DNA of 56,801 bases from DAOMOD01 sp964526035 (GTDB lineage: Bacteria; Pseudomonadota; Gammaproteobacteria; Xanthomonadales; BPKI01). The translations under genes and the position numbers were made by a program. Location: assembly GCA_964526035.1 (NCBI GenBank), contig CAZGKE010000002.1:1-56801 (forward strand). The letters run 5' to 3'. Positions 33,203 through 42,475 of this stretch are shown here, in pieces; the stretch's first letter is position 1; each line of letters starts with the position of its first letter. Below the pieces are notes generated by a model. It had not been told where the DNA came from and did no database searches. It saw only the letters and a list, made by a program, of their open reading frames with translations.

Positions 33203-35476
33203 GTGAGCGCCACCGGCGCCGGGGCCCTCACCGGCACCCGCGCCGGACCCTGGCTGCTGCTCGCGCCCATCGCCGAAGGCGGCATGGGCGCGGTCTATCG
33301 CGCGCGCCGCGACGACGGCAGCTACGAGCAGTATGCGGCGATCAAGCTGATCCGCCCGGAGCTGCTCGGCAGCGGCGACGAACTGCGCGCCGAGATGATG
33401 CGCCGTTTCGACGAGGAGCGGCATATTCTCGCGCAGCTCGATCACCCTGGCATCGCACGGATCGTCGATGGCGGCACCACCGGTTCCGGTGTGCCGTGGC
33501 TGGCCATGGAGCTGATCGAAGGCAAGCCCATCACCCACTTTCTGCGTGAGAAGGGACTCGGCGTCGACGGCCGCGTGCGCCTGTTCATCGGCGTCTGCGA
33601 AGCGGTGCAGGCGGCGCACCGCGGCCTGGTGGTACATCGCGACATCAAGCCGGCCAACCTTCTGGTGGACGAGAACGGCCGGGTCAAGCTGGTGGACTTC
33701 GGCATCGCCAAGGCACTTGATGCGCGCCGCGCTGGAGACGCAGCCGTGCAGACCCGCACCGGCTGGGCGGCCATGACGCCGGATTACGCCAGCCCCGAGC
33801 AGCTGCAGGGTGGCGTCATCACCACCGCCACCGACGTCTACGCGCTGGGGGTGGTGCTCTACGAGCTGCTGACCGGAGAGCGCCCCTACGATCTCAGCGG
33901 GGCCACCCCCGCGCAGATCGAGCGCATCGTCTGCGACACCGACGCGCGTCCACCCAGCCATGTCGGCGGTGGGACTGCCGACGTGGTTGTGCCGTGGCGC
34001 AAGAGGCTGCGTGGCGATCTCGACCACATCGTCATGAAGGCGATGCGCAAGGAGCCGGAAGCGCGCTACGCCTCCGCAGCGGACATGGCTGCCGACCTGC
34101 GCCGTCATCTGGAGGGCCTCCCGGTCAGCGCGCGCGGCGATGCGTTCGGCTACCGCGCACGCAAGTTCGTGCGTCGCAATGCCCTGACCATGGCAGCAGC
34201 GTTCGCCCTGTTCGCGGTGCTGCTGACGGCCACGCTGGTGGCGCTGGATCAGGCACGCGACGCGCGCGAACAGGCGGCCCGCGCTGAGCTCGAAGCCACC
34301 AGGGCCGCGCAGGTCACCGGCTTCCTGCAGGGCCTGCTGCTGGAAGCCGATCCTTACGAGGGCCAGCGCGAGGCCACCATTGCCGACGCGCTGCGTGCGG
34401 CCGCCGCGAGGATCACCACGGAGTTTCCCGACCAGCCCGCCATCGAGGCCGCAGTGCGTCGCGCCATCGGTCGCGCCTTCATGGGCCGTGGCCTTGCGGA
34501 CGACGCGGAGCCGCATCTGCGCAGGGCCCAGGCGCTCAAACGCGAAGTCTACGGTGACCTCGACCCGCGCACGCTGTCGAGCGGCGGCGACCTCGCCTGG
34601 CTGGCGTTTGAGCGCGGCGACAGCGAGGGGGCGCTGCAACGCTACCGTCCGCTGGTCGATGCGTTTCCGCGCAATGTCGACGTCCTGCGCGAGCACACGC
34701 TCGCCAATGACTACGCCGCGGTGCTGAACGCAAGCAGCCGCTATGCCGAGGCCGAACCGATCATGCGCCGTATCGTCGAGGCGCTGGACGGCGGTGCCGA
34801 CAGCATCGAGGCGAGCCTGGCCTACGGCAACCTTGCCTATGCCCTGCACGGCCTGGAGCGTCTCGATGAGGCCGGCGATTACTACCGCAGGGCACTCGAC
34901 GCCCACGATCCCCGTGACCTCGCCAATCTGTCGATCCTGTCCAACAACTATGCCGCTCTGCTCAACGACCGCGGCGATGCAAAGGCGGCATTCGGGCAGA
35001 TCGCCAGGGCCGTCGACCTGCGCCGCGAGGCACTGGGCTCGGACCATCCGGGCATGGTGCTGCCGCTGCTCAATCTCGCCGAGAACGCTGGCCAGCTGGG
35101 CGACAGGGACTCGGCGCGCGCCGCCGCTCAGGAAGCGATGGACATCGCCCGCGCCCGCCTGCCCGAAGACAACGTCTACGCGCTGTATTCGCGGATGGTT
35201 CTGGGGCAGATGGTGCTAGATGAAACAGGCGAAGAAGACCTGCTGGAAGCGCTGCTCGATGACCTCGAACGCCTGACGGCAAGGCGCGTTCCGATGGAAG
35301 CGGCCGTCCTGCGCTGGCTGGCCGGCTCGGCACAGGCGCGCAAGGACATTCCCAGGGCGCGTGGGCTTGCCAGCGAGGCGCTACGTCGCAGTGAGGCCTT
35401 TCTCGGCGTCGAGCATGCGGAGACCGAGGCGTCGCGGACCCTGGTCGCCGAACTCGAAGGCGATCCTCAAGGCTGA
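33203..35476 (+). CDS. Ser/Thr protein kinase with membrane helix and TPR-like sensor
   Basis: A 757-aa protein. The kinase domain covers residues about 15-285: glycine loop IAEGGMGAVY, ATP lysine in AAIKLI, catalytic HRDIKPANLL, metal-binding VDFGIA, and DVYALGVVLYELLTGERPY. A transmembrane helix (MAAAFALFAVLLTATLVAL) lies near 330-348. Residues about 400-740 form helical TPR-like repeats (for example AYGNLAYALHGLERLDEAGDYYRRAL). This PknB-like kinase plus TPR layout is common in Lysobacterales. The start GTG 33203 sits 4 bases after the Bax-inhibitor stop. Substrates are unknown. Confidence 0.93.
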   Translation: MSATGAGALTGTRAGPWLLLAPIAEGGMGAVYRARRDDGSYEQYAAIKLIRPELLGSGDELRAEMMRRFDEERHILAQLDHPGIARIVDGGTTGSGVPWLAMELIEGKPITHFLREKGLGVDGRVRLFIGVCEAVQAAHRGLVVHRDIKPANLLVDENGRVKLVDFGIAKALDARRAGDAAVQTRTGWAAMTPDYASPEQLQGGVITTATDVYALGVVLYELLTGERPYDLSGATPAQIERIVCDTDARPPSHVGGGTADVVVPWRKRLRGDLDHIVMKAMRKEPEARYASAADMAADLRRHLEGLPVSARGDAFGYRARKFVRRNALTMAAAFALFAVLLTATLVALDQARDAREQAARAELEATRAAQVTGFLQGLLLEADPYEGQREATIADALRAAAARITTEFPDQPAIEAAVRRAIGRAFMGRGLADDAEPHLRRAQALKREVYGDLDPRTLSSGGDLAWLAFERGDSEGALQRYRPLVDAFPRNVDVLREHTLANDYAAVLNASSRYAEAEPIMRRIVEALDGGADSIEASLAYGNLAYALHGLERLDEAGDYYRRALDAHDPRDLANLSILSNNYAALLNDRGDAKAAFGQIARAVDLRREALGSDHPGMVLPLLNLAENAGQLGDRDSARAAAQEAMDIARARLPEDNVYALYSRMVLGQMVLDETGEEDLLEALLDDLERLTARRVPMEAAVLRWLAGSAQARKDIPRARGLASEALRRSEAFLGVEHAETEASRTLVAELEGDPQG

Positions 35477-35502
35477 ACCCCGGCCGGGACACATCCGGCG
35501 GC

Positions 35503-35534
35503 AAAAAAAAGGCCGGCAGCTTGCGCTGCCGGCC
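35503..35534 (-). terminator. Rho-independent terminator of the phasin gene
   Basis: The stem GGCCGGCAGC-TTGC-GCTGCCGGCC (35511-35534) has ten perfect pairs. On the minus strand it is followed by eight T, so it terminates the phasin transcript. It lacks a T tract in the other direction. Confidence 0.9.
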
Positions 35535-35619
35535 CATGTGTCGCGTCACGGTATCCTTGGGGGAGGGGGGTCGGAGTCCCGCGACGCAAACCACGCGCTC
35601 GTTGGAGAACGATTGCTCT

Positions 35620-35997
35620 TTACTTGGCGGCCTTCTTGGTGGCTGCCTTGACCTGGACGTTGGCGGCTTCCATCTGGCCCTTGGCCAGTTCGCCGAGCGC
35701 CTCGGAGGTCTTCATGCTCAGGCCGACCAGCTCCTGGCTGGTGCCGAACGCCTTCTCCGCCGATTCCTTGATGAGCTGCGCGCTCTTCGGGAACAGGGTC
35801 TTCATGGCGCCGAAATCACGGGCCTCGGAAGCTTCGGTCCAGAACGCCACGGAAGCGTTGACCTGCTCTTCGACGGCCTTCATCTGAAGCTCCAGCGCGC
35901 GCTCGAAGCCCTCAAGGGCGATCGCGTGCGCCTTCAGCGCGGAGTCGGCCATCTGCTTGTTGATCTGACTGAACTGGTTGTTGAACTGCTCGTACAT
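35620..35997 (-). CDS. Phasin-family granule-associated protein
   Basis: A 125-aa amphipathic helical protein that coats polyhydroxyalkanoate granules. It fits the phasin_2 family: a helix-rich sequence with EGFERALELQMKAVEEQV, then AFWTEASEARDFGAMKTLFPKSAQ and a Lys/Ala tail (KAATKKAAK) resembling a histone-like DNA-binding tail. No PHA synthase or depolymerase gene is in the window. A promoter with TTGCAC and TAGGAT lies upstream and a strong terminator downstream, so it is a single-gene unit. Confidence 0.9.
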   Translation of the reverse strand: MYEQFNNQFSQINKQMADSALKAHAIALEGFERALELQMKAVEEQVNASVAFWTEASEARDFGAMKTLFPKSAQLIKESAEKAFGTSQELVGLSMKTSEALGELAKGQMEAANVQVKAATKKAAK

Positions 35998-36035
35998 GGT
36001 GGTGCCCTCGCCGGTTGAAATAACCTGTGGGGAGC

Positions 36036-36064
36036 ATCCTAGCGAAACGTTTGGTGCAGTGCAA
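36036..36064 (-). promoter_or_regulatory. Sigma70 promoter of the phasin gene
   Basis: On the minus strand TTGCAC (36059-36064) and TAGGAT (36036-36041) are separated by exactly 17 bases, close to consensus, ending 39 bases before the phasin ATG. Confidence 0.75.
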
Positions 36065-36162
36065 CATATTTCGCCAATCGGGTCGGCGCTCCCTTCAGCA
36101 AACGTTTATCTTCAACGGTTTGTATCAAAGACCGGGCTGGTGCGTTGCCGCAAAAAAAGGGG

Positions 36163-36522
36163 CTAGTCGGGGCCTGTGTACACCGCTCCACAGGTGCACG
36201 TCTCGTGCACGACGACCTTTGCAAGCAGCGGCAGCGCCGGCGACAGCTGCTCCCAGATCCACTCCGCCAGACGCTCGCTGGTGGGATTCTCCAGCCCCTC
36301 CACATCATTCAGATAGTGGTGGTCCAGGCGCTCATGCAGCGGTTTGAACGCCGATTTGATGTCGGCGAAATCCATCACCCAGCCGCTGTGCGGGTCCCTC
36401 GCCCCACTGACATGGATCTCGATGCGGAACGAATGCCCGTGCAGCCGCGCGCACTTGTGGCCCGGCGGCACGTTGGGCAGCCGGTGCGCCGCCTCGATGG
36501 TGAAGATCTTGAAGATGTCCAT
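36163..36522 (-). CDS. queD: 6-carboxytetrahydropterin synthase (QueD)
   Basis: A 119-aa enzyme that converts dihydroneopterin triphosphate to 6-carboxytetrahydropterin in queuosine biosynthesis. The zinc histidines are in EAAHRL (near residue 12) and LHGHSFRIEI (near 29-31). The catalytic cysteine is in GHKCARLHGH (near residue 24), and DHHYLND near residue 68 is also conserved. Length matches E. coli QueD (about 120 aa). No other queuosine gene is in the window. It is followed on the same strand by the phasin gene, which has its own promoter. Confidence 0.94.
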   Translation of the reverse strand: MDIFKIFTIEAAHRLPNVPPGHKCARLHGHSFRIEIHVSGARDPHSGWVMDFADIKSAFKPLHERLDHHYLNDVEGLENPTSERLAEWIWEQLSPALPLLAKVVVHETCTCGAVYTGPD

Positions 36523-36617
36523 GAATCAGCAGGTGAAGCGACACGAAAGCCAAGTCTCCCATTATGGGGGCTGCGTCGCGATTCTCACACTGCGGCCCTA
36601 CCGCGAACCGGGCGCAG

Positions 36618-37862
36618 TCACGGGTGACGCAACAACCCCCGCACCGCGTCCAGATCACCGCTGTTCGGCGCCGGCTCGATGCCGAGCACCGTACACATGA
36701 GCTCATAGAGATGGATTGCCTCGACGCGATCGACGCGCAACCCGGCGCGAAAGGCCGGACCGCGAGCGATAAAGATGGCGTGCATCTGGGGCGACTCCGG
36801 ATCCCAGCCGTGCGAGGCGACTTCGGGTCGACCTGGCACGAAATCCCTGCGCGTGACCATCCAACCGACATCGGCGACCAGAATCAGCGGCGCGATGCGC
36901 GGATGATCGCGGAAACGGTAGCGTTCCGGCGTGTTCTCACGTCGATAGACCTGCAGGTTCGGATGTGCGCCATGCAGGCGCCGGAATGCCTCGTCAAGGT
37001 AGTCCGGGTCAGGGCGAACCGCGGTGACCGGACCCCAGTCGTCCACGCGCACCCGCGCCGCATCGACGTAGTCGTAAAGGTAGATGCGCCGGTCCGTGGC
37101 GATGCTGGCCATGCCGTGGTCGGACACGATCACAAGGTTCACCCGGGATGCCAGGTCGCGCGCCTCGATCCCCGCCAGCAGACGCCCGAGCGCGTCGTCG
37201 ACCTCCACGATGGCGCGCTGCAGTCGCTCCGAGCCGAAGCCCTGACGGTGACCGGCCGTATCGACGCCCTCGAAATACAGGGTGATCAGTCGCGGGCGAT
37301 CCGGCGGCGGACGATCCAGCCAGCCGAGCGCGGTATCGACGCGCGTGTCGTAGTCGACGGATGCGTCGTAGGCGTGCCATTCGCTGGCCTGGCGGCCGCC
37401 CACTGCGGCCTCCGAGCCGGGCCAGAAAAACGTGGCGGCGCGCAGCCCCTGACGTTCGGCAGTGTTCCAGATCGGTTCTCCGCCCCACCAGCGCGGATCC
37501 TGCACCGCATCGCGCAGATGCAGCGAAAAACGTGCGTCCATGTCCGGGTCGTACATGTTGTTGGCGACGATGCCGTGCTCGCCGGGGTGCAGCCCGGTCA
37601 CCACCGAATAGTGCGTGGGAAAGGTCTTGGTCGGAAACACCTGGATCAGCGCCGCGCTGGAGGCGCCTTCGGCGCGCAGTCGGTCAAGCGTCGGCGTATC
37701 CACCTTGTCGAAGTAGTCGTGGCGGAAGCCGTCAATCGAAATCAGGATCAGGATCGGTGCATCGCGATCGAGCGCAGCCGGATGGCGAGTACCCGCGCAT
37801 GCCGCAGCCAGGCTCGCGGCGATGAGCAACAGCACGATGGAGCAGCGGGGCGACGGCGTCAC
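36618..37862 (-). CDS. Nucleotide pyrophosphatase/phosphodiesterase-like lipoprotein
   Basis: A 414-aa exported phosphoesterase of the NPP/alkaline phosphatase superfamily. The N-terminus is a lipoprotein signal (IVLLLIAASLAAAC). Metal-binding and catalytic residues of the NPP family are all visible: ISIDGFRHDY, nucleophile Thr in FPTKTFPTHYSVVTG, FEGVDTAGHRQG, SDHGMASI and ASHGWDP. GTG 37862 is the best start because the signal follows directly. Likely substrates are nucleotide or sugar-phosphodiesters in the periplasm. Similar proteins are called ectonucleotide pyrophosphatases. Its upstream neighbour is a divergent CHAD protein. Confidence 0.88.
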   Translation of the reverse strand: MTPSPRCSIVLLLIAASLAAACAGTRHPAALDRDAPILILISIDGFRHDYFDKVDTPTLDRLRAEGASSAALIQVFPTKTFPTHYSVVTGLHPGEHGIVANNMYDPDMDARFSLHLRDAVQDPRWWGGEPIWNTAERQGLRAATFFWPGSEAAVGGRQASEWHAYDASVDYDTRVDTALGWLDRPPPDRPRLITLYFEGVDTAGHRQGFGSERLQRAIVEVDDALGRLLAGIEARDLASRVNLVIVSDHGMASIATDRRIYLYDYVDAARVRVDDWGPVTAVRPDPDYLDEAFRRLHGAHPNLQVYRRENTPERYRFRDHPRIAPLILVADVGWMVTRRDFVPGRPEVASHGWDPESPQMHAIFIARGPAFRAGLRVDRVEAIHLYELMCTVLGIEPAPNSGDLDAVRGLLRHP

Positions 37863-38049
37863 GGGATCGGCAGGGTCATGGGGCACGCACGGCGGATCGT
37901 GCGGGGCCTCAACATAGCATCCGACCGTGACGTGGGCATGCACACACCGCGCAGTCTGACTTGATCCTGGTCAGAGAGCGGCGCTGGTGTTGTGTCAATG
38001 TGACTTTCACCCGGCGAGGTGGCAGCCGCCGCAAAGGTCTGTGCAAGCT

Positions 38050-38844
38050 ATGACGATGACCAACAAAGGGCGAAAGCAAACCCGTTTCGGTGCACTTCTG
38101 GCCGGCTATGTGGCGTCCGAACTGGCGCGCGCCGGGAAGCTGCTCGGTCGCAAGCCTGGGCGACTGAATGTCGGCATCCATCAGGGGCGCAAGAGCCTGC
38201 GACGCAGTCGCGCTGCCATCGCACTTGCCGGCGACGCGCTGGGACCCGGCGCGGCGCGCATTGACCGGGCACTGCGCGGACTGTGCCGTTCGCTGTCGCG
38301 CGAGCGCGATGCGCAGGCGATCATCGACACCCTGACGAGCGCGGCCGCCGATGCCTCGACGGGCATCCAGGACGATGACCTGAAGCAGGCCCAGCGCCTG
38401 CTGACGGCACGTCGCAACGCGCTGCTCGCCGCGCGGCTCGAGCGCGACCCGGGACTGACGGGCCTGCGCGAGCGACTCGCGGGCATCGCCAGGCGCGCCG
38501 CGGCCCTGCCCTGGGCGCAGGTCGAAGCCAGCCATGTCCACGCGGCACTGGCGCGCTCGCTGAAACGCTGCGACAGGGCGGAACGACGCGCCCTCGAACT
38601 CGCGACCGACGCCGAAGCGCTGCACCGCTGGCGGCGGCGACTGCGGCGGCTGCGCCAGCAGCTCACCGCGCTCCAGAAACTCACCGGACTCGACTGGGGC
38701 GAGTACGCGGCGGTGCCGGATCCGGCGGACGCACTCAGCGAAGCGCAGGACCTGGCCGTGCTGACGGCGACGCTGAGACGCCTCTCAGGGCTCGACCGCG
38801 ACACGCGAAGACGACTGCTGGACGCGCTGATGCCGGTCACCTGA
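38050..38844 (+). CDS. CHAD-domain protein
   Basis: A 264-aa helical protein of the CHAD (conserved histidine alpha-helical) family, which binds polyphosphate and is often associated with polyphosphate or PHA granules. It is strongly basic, with Arg-rich helices such as IHQGRKSLRRSRAAI and HRWRRRLRRLRQQL and conserved histidines in these (IHQ near 44, ALHRW near 196). ATG 38050 is chosen; AAAGG lies about 15 bases upstream. It converges with dnaG, 4 bases apart. A phasin gene is encoded about 2 kb away, so granule association is plausible but not shown. Confidence 0.85.
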   Translation: MTMTNKGRKQTRFGALLAGYVASELARAGKLLGRKPGRLNVGIHQGRKSLRRSRAAIALAGDALGPGAARIDRALRGLCRSLSRERDAQAIIDTLTSAAADASTGIQDDDLKQAQRLLTARRNALLAARLERDPGLTGLRERLAGIARRAAALPWAQVEASHVHAALARSLKRCDRAERRALELATDAEALHRWRRRLRRLRQQLTALQKLTGLDWGEYAAVPDPADALSEAQDLAVLTATLRRLSGLDRDTRRRLLDALMPVT

Positions 38845-38848
38845 GAAG

Positions 38849-40561
38849 CTACATGGCCGCGGCACGGGCCTTGAGTGCATCGCGCAGCTCCCGCTTTTCG
38901 TCATCGCTGAGCCCCCCCTCGACCTGCTTGCGCGACAGCTCCTCGACGCGCCGGGCGAAGAACTGCCGGTTGAGCTGCGCCACGGCGCCGAGGAACTCGG
39001 CCTGTTCCTGGGCGCGCTCAAGAGGCCAGGTCTGGGTGGCCAGTCGCGACAACGCGGCCTGATCCTCGCGACCTTCGAAGTGCTGCAGCAGCATCGCCGT
39101 GTTCGCTTCCGGGCGTCGGCGGCACAGCTCCATCAGCTCACCGAGCAGCGCAATGCCGGGCAGGTCCAGTGCGCTGAACACGTACGGCGGCTGCAGCGCC
39201 TCGACCAGCCTGGGGTTCTGCAGCAGCAGGCCGATGGCGGTGCGCAGCGGCGTGCGCTGCATCTCGCGGCTGACCCCGCCCCGCTCGACGGCGGCCGGCC
39301 GCGGCATGCGACCACTGACGCCGGTGCGGCGTTTCAGCTCGTCGCGCATCAGATCCCGAAAGGCGCCGTCCGGCACCGAATCGAGCAGCGGACGGGCGCG
39401 CTCGGAAAGCCGCGAGCGTCCTTCGACGGTGGCGAGATCGGCATCCTCGGCGAGGGTGCGCAGCACGAACTCGGACAGCGGCATGGCGTCGCGCATGCGC
39501 TCGTTCATGCCGGCCTCGCCTTCGCTGCGCACCAGCGAATCGGGATCCTCGCCGTCGGGCAGGAACAGGAAGAACGCCTGGCGGCCGTCGCGCATGCGCG
39601 GCAGCACCGATTCCACCGCACGCCACGCCGCCTGACGACCGGCACGGTCGCCGTCGAAGCAGAAGTAGGCGTCGGGTGCGTTGCGAAACAGCATCTCGGC
39701 GTGCTCGCGGGTGGTGGCGGTGCCGAGGGTGGCCACCGCATAGGGCAGTCCGTGCTGGAACAGGGCGATGACGTCCATGTAGCCCTCCACCACCATCAGG
39801 CGCTCGAGCTTGCCGCGCGCCTGCCGCGCCTGCCACAGGCCGTACAGCTGACGTCCCTTCTGGAACAGCGGAGTTTCCGGTGAGTTCAGATACTTGGGCT
39901 CGCCGCGATCGAGGACGCGGCCGCCGAATGCGATCGGCCGCCCGCGGCGGTCGTGGATGGGGAACATCACACGGTCGCGGAACCGGTCGTAGTGCCCGCC
40001 ACGTTCCCCGGCGATCAGCAGACCGGCGGTTTCCATCTCCTTGATGCGCGCCGGCGAACCGCCCAGCGCCTTCAACAGACCATCCCAGGCGTCTGGCACG
40101 TAGCCGAGCTGAAACTGCTGGCGCAGCTCATCGCCAACACCGCGACCATCGAAGTAGGCGCGCGCCCGGTCGGAAAGCTTCAACTGCCCCTCGAAATAGC
40201 GCGCCGCAGCGGCAAGCACTTCGTACTGGTCGCCGCGCTCTTCCTGTGCCTGCGCATCGCGCTCGTAGGGCACCTTGAGCCCGCTGCGGCCGGCCAGCTC
40301 CTCGACTGCATCGCGAAACTCGAGGCGGTCGAACTCCATCAGGAAGCCGATCGCGGTGCCGTGTGCACCGCAGCCGAAGCAGTGGTAGAACTGCTTGTGC
40401 GGACTCACCGTGAAGCTCGGCGTTCGCTCGTCGTGGAACGGGCAGCAGGCCTTGTACTCGCGTCCTGCGCGCTTCAGCGGCACCCGCGATTCGATCACCT
40501 CGACGATGTCGAGCCGTGACAGCAGGTCGTCGATGAAGCCGCTGGGGATGCGTCCGGACAT
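38849..40561 (-). CDS. dnaG: DNA primase
   Basis: A 570-aa primase that makes RNA primers at replication forks. The zinc-binding CHC2 domain (CPFHDERTPSF, FYHCFGCGAHG) lies near residues 40-65. The catalytic TOPRIM core includes MVVEGYMDVIAL and FDGDRAG near residues 265 and 310. The C-terminal helicase-binding domain is at about 430-570. Start ATG 40559-40561 (MSGRIPSGFIDDLLSRLDIV) matches the family N-terminus. The usual operon order is rpsU-(yqeY)-dnaG-rpoD; here an S41 protease gene on the other strand lies between yqeY and dnaG, and a CHAD gene faces dnaG instead of rpoD downstream. Confidence 0.96.
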   Translation of the reverse strand: MSGRIPSGFIDDLLSRLDIVEVIESRVPLKRAGREYKACCPFHDERTPSFTVSPHKQFYHCFGCGAHGTAIGFLMEFDRLEFRDAVEELAGRSGLKVPYERDAQAQEERGDQYEVLAAAARYFEGQLKLSDRARAYFDGRGVGDELRQQFQLGYVPDAWDGLLKALGGSPARIKEMETAGLLIAGERGGHYDRFRDRVMFPIHDRRGRPIAFGGRVLDRGEPKYLNSPETPLFQKGRQLYGLWQARQARGKLERLMVVEGYMDVIALFQHGLPYAVATLGTATTREHAEMLFRNAPDAYFCFDGDRAGRQAAWRAVESVLPRMRDGRQAFFLFLPDGEDPDSLVRSEGEAGMNERMRDAMPLSEFVLRTLAEDADLATVEGRSRLSERARPLLDSVPDGAFRDLMRDELKRRTGVSGRMPRPAAVERGGVSREMQRTPLRTAIGLLLQNPRLVEALQPPYVFSALDLPGIALLGELMELCRRRPEANTAMLLQHFEGREDQAALSRLATQTWPLERAQEQAEFLGAVAQLNRQFFARRVEELSRKQVEGGLSDDEKRELRDALKARAAAM

Positions 40562-40684
40562 GCGCTGATTGTAAGGTGCCGGAACTCGATGCAAGAGCCG
40601 TTGTCCGCAAAAGACCCGGGATCGAGCCTGGTCTCATTGAGCCGGACATGAGCACGGCCCATGAGCTGAAGGAGCACACCACCC

Positions 40685-42475
40685 ATGCAACTTCGATCCA
40701 CCCGGGTCTCGGCGTCCTTCACGCGCCGAACCGTTTGCTTCGTTCTGCTTCTCGCCGTTGCCGCCGGAGCGCAGGGGCGATCCCCGGCGCTGGAGGCCTA
40801 CGATGCGGTATCGGTGCACCGCGACCGTCACTCCGAAGTGATCTGGGAGGGCGCCGAAGCGAGCGCCGACGCATTGCGTGCCGTGATCGCCGATCTCGAT
40901 CGGGGCCTTGAACTGCTGGACTCGCCGCTGCACCGCGATCTCGCCAGCGGCAACGACTTCCTGCACTACCGGCGCTACAACTTTCTGGTCGACAAGGTGA
41001 AGGCCCATGCACGGCTGGGCGAGCCCGAAGCGGCGCTGGACGCATTGGAAGCCCTGCAGCGCATCGGCTGGCACCCCGGCGCGCTGGACCGCCTGGCCGA
41101 GGACGCGCACGTGACGCCCCTGATCGACACGCCGCGCTTTCGGGCCGCGCGCCAGCGCGAGGACGTGGCGAAGCGACTGGCCGAGGCGCCCGCATTGGCC
41201 AGCGAATACCGCGAGTCGCTGTCGGTGGCCGAGCGCGTGGCCGGGCTGTCGCGGCTGTGGAGCGAGGCCCGCGATGGCTTCGTCTGGTTCGACCAGGTGC
41301 CGGACCTCGACTGGGACCAGGCCTATCTCGACTTCATCCCGATGGTGCTGGAAACCGAGGACACTGCCTCCTACTACCGGGTGCTGATGCGCTTTGCGGC
41401 CCTGCTCCAGGATGGCCACAGCAGCGTGACGCCGCCACAGGCCCTGCATGCGCAGTTCTTCTCGCGTCCGCCGCTGCGTTCCGCATTGGTGGACGCGGAT
41501 GTGGTGATCATGGAGATCCGCAGCCCGGTGCTGGAGGCTCTCGGGCTCGACGTAGGCGATCGCGTCATCGCCATCGACGGCCAGGAGGTGCATGCCCATG
41601 CTGCGGTCACATGGGGGCCCCTGGTCGCGGCTTCCACCGCGCAGGACCGCGCGGTGCGGCTGTACGACTACCGCCTGCTTGCCGGTGCCGCCGATGTCCC
41701 TGTCAGCCTGCGTCTTGGCAAGGCCGATGGCCGCGAGATCGAGGTCGAAATCCCGCGCAACCGCTACGGTCGGACCGGCCCGCCGCCGTCCGAATCGTTC
41801 CAAGTACGCAGCGACGGCGTGGCCGTGCTCAGCGCCGGTCAGTTCGGCAGCGACGCTGCCCTCAAGCTGTTCGAGGCCAACCTCGACGCCATCATGGCCG
41901 CGCCCGGCCTGATTCTCGATCTGCGCGGCAACGGCGGCGGCTCCACGCTCCACGGCTGGGACATCCTCACCTGGCTGTCCGCCAAGCCGCTGCAGGGCAC
42001 GCGCGCGCGACATCGGGTCGGCGACGGGCTGGATCGGGCGCGCAGCGGCGCGCAGACTGCGTTGCGCTGGCGCGAACTGGGCGGCGGGCCATACCGGCGC
42101 GAACGTGCGCGCGTCTTTGCCGGCCCGGTGGCGATGCTCATCGACGCACGCACCTACTCCGCCGCCGAAGACACCGCTGCGGCGTTCCGCCTGATGCAGC
42201 GCGGCGTGATCATCGGCGAGCCGAGCGGCGGCAGCAGCGGTCAGCCGCTGTTCTTCGACCTGCCGGGAGGCGGAAGTGCGCGCATCTGCGTCAAGCGCGA
42301 CGAATACCCGGACGGCTCGACCTTCGTCGGCGTCGGCGTGTTGCCGGATATCGAGGTGCGGGCGACGCTCGACGACATCCGCAGCGGACGCGATCCGGTG
42401 ATGGAACGCGCTCTGGCCTACCTGACCGAGCGCAACTCGCCGAACGGCTTGCTCAGCCCGCGAGTCGAGCCTTGA
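40685..42475 (+). CDS. S41-family (tail-specific type) protease, secreted
   Basis: A 596-aa exported protein with signal peptide (TVCFVLLLAVAAGAQG, about residues 16-31). A helical N-terminal region (40-220) precedes a PDZ-like domain (residues about 268-310, VIMEIRSPVLEALGLDVGDRV). The S41 core spans about 370-580 with GLILDLRGNGGGS and the nucleophile serine in ARTYSAAEDTA near residue 495. The GE(K)SFGKG lysine of CtpA-type enzymes is not present (GEPSGGSSG instead), so it belongs to the tricorn/IRBP-like branch rather than CtpA. It overlaps the end of convergent yqeY by 23 bases and lies inside the macromolecular-synthesis operon on the opposite strand. Confidence 0.86.
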   Translation: MQLRSTRVSASFTRRTVCFVLLLAVAAGAQGRSPALEAYDAVSVHRDRHSEVIWEGAEASADALRAVIADLDRGLELLDSPLHRDLASGNDFLHYRRYNFLVDKVKAHARLGEPEAALDALEALQRIGWHPGALDRLAEDAHVTPLIDTPRFRAARQREDVAKRLAEAPALASEYRESLSVAERVAGLSRLWSEARDGFVWFDQVPDLDWDQAYLDFIPMVLETEDTASYYRVLMRFAALLQDGHSSVTPPQALHAQFFSRPPLRSALVDADVVIMEIRSPVLEALGLDVGDRVIAIDGQEVHAHAAVTWGPLVAASTAQDRAVRLYDYRLLAGAADVPVSLRLGKADGREIEVEIPRNRYGRTGPPPSESFQVRSDGVAVLSAGQFGSDAALKLFEANLDAIMAAPGLILDLRGNGGGSTLHGWDILTWLSAKPLQGTRARHRVGDGLDRARSGAQTALRWRELGGGPYRRERARVFAGPVAMLIDARTYSAAEDTAAAFRLMQRGVIIGEPSGGSSGQPLFFDLPGGGSARICVKRDEYPDGSTFVGVGVLPDIEVRATLDDIRSGRDPVMERALAYLTERNSPNGLLSPRVEP

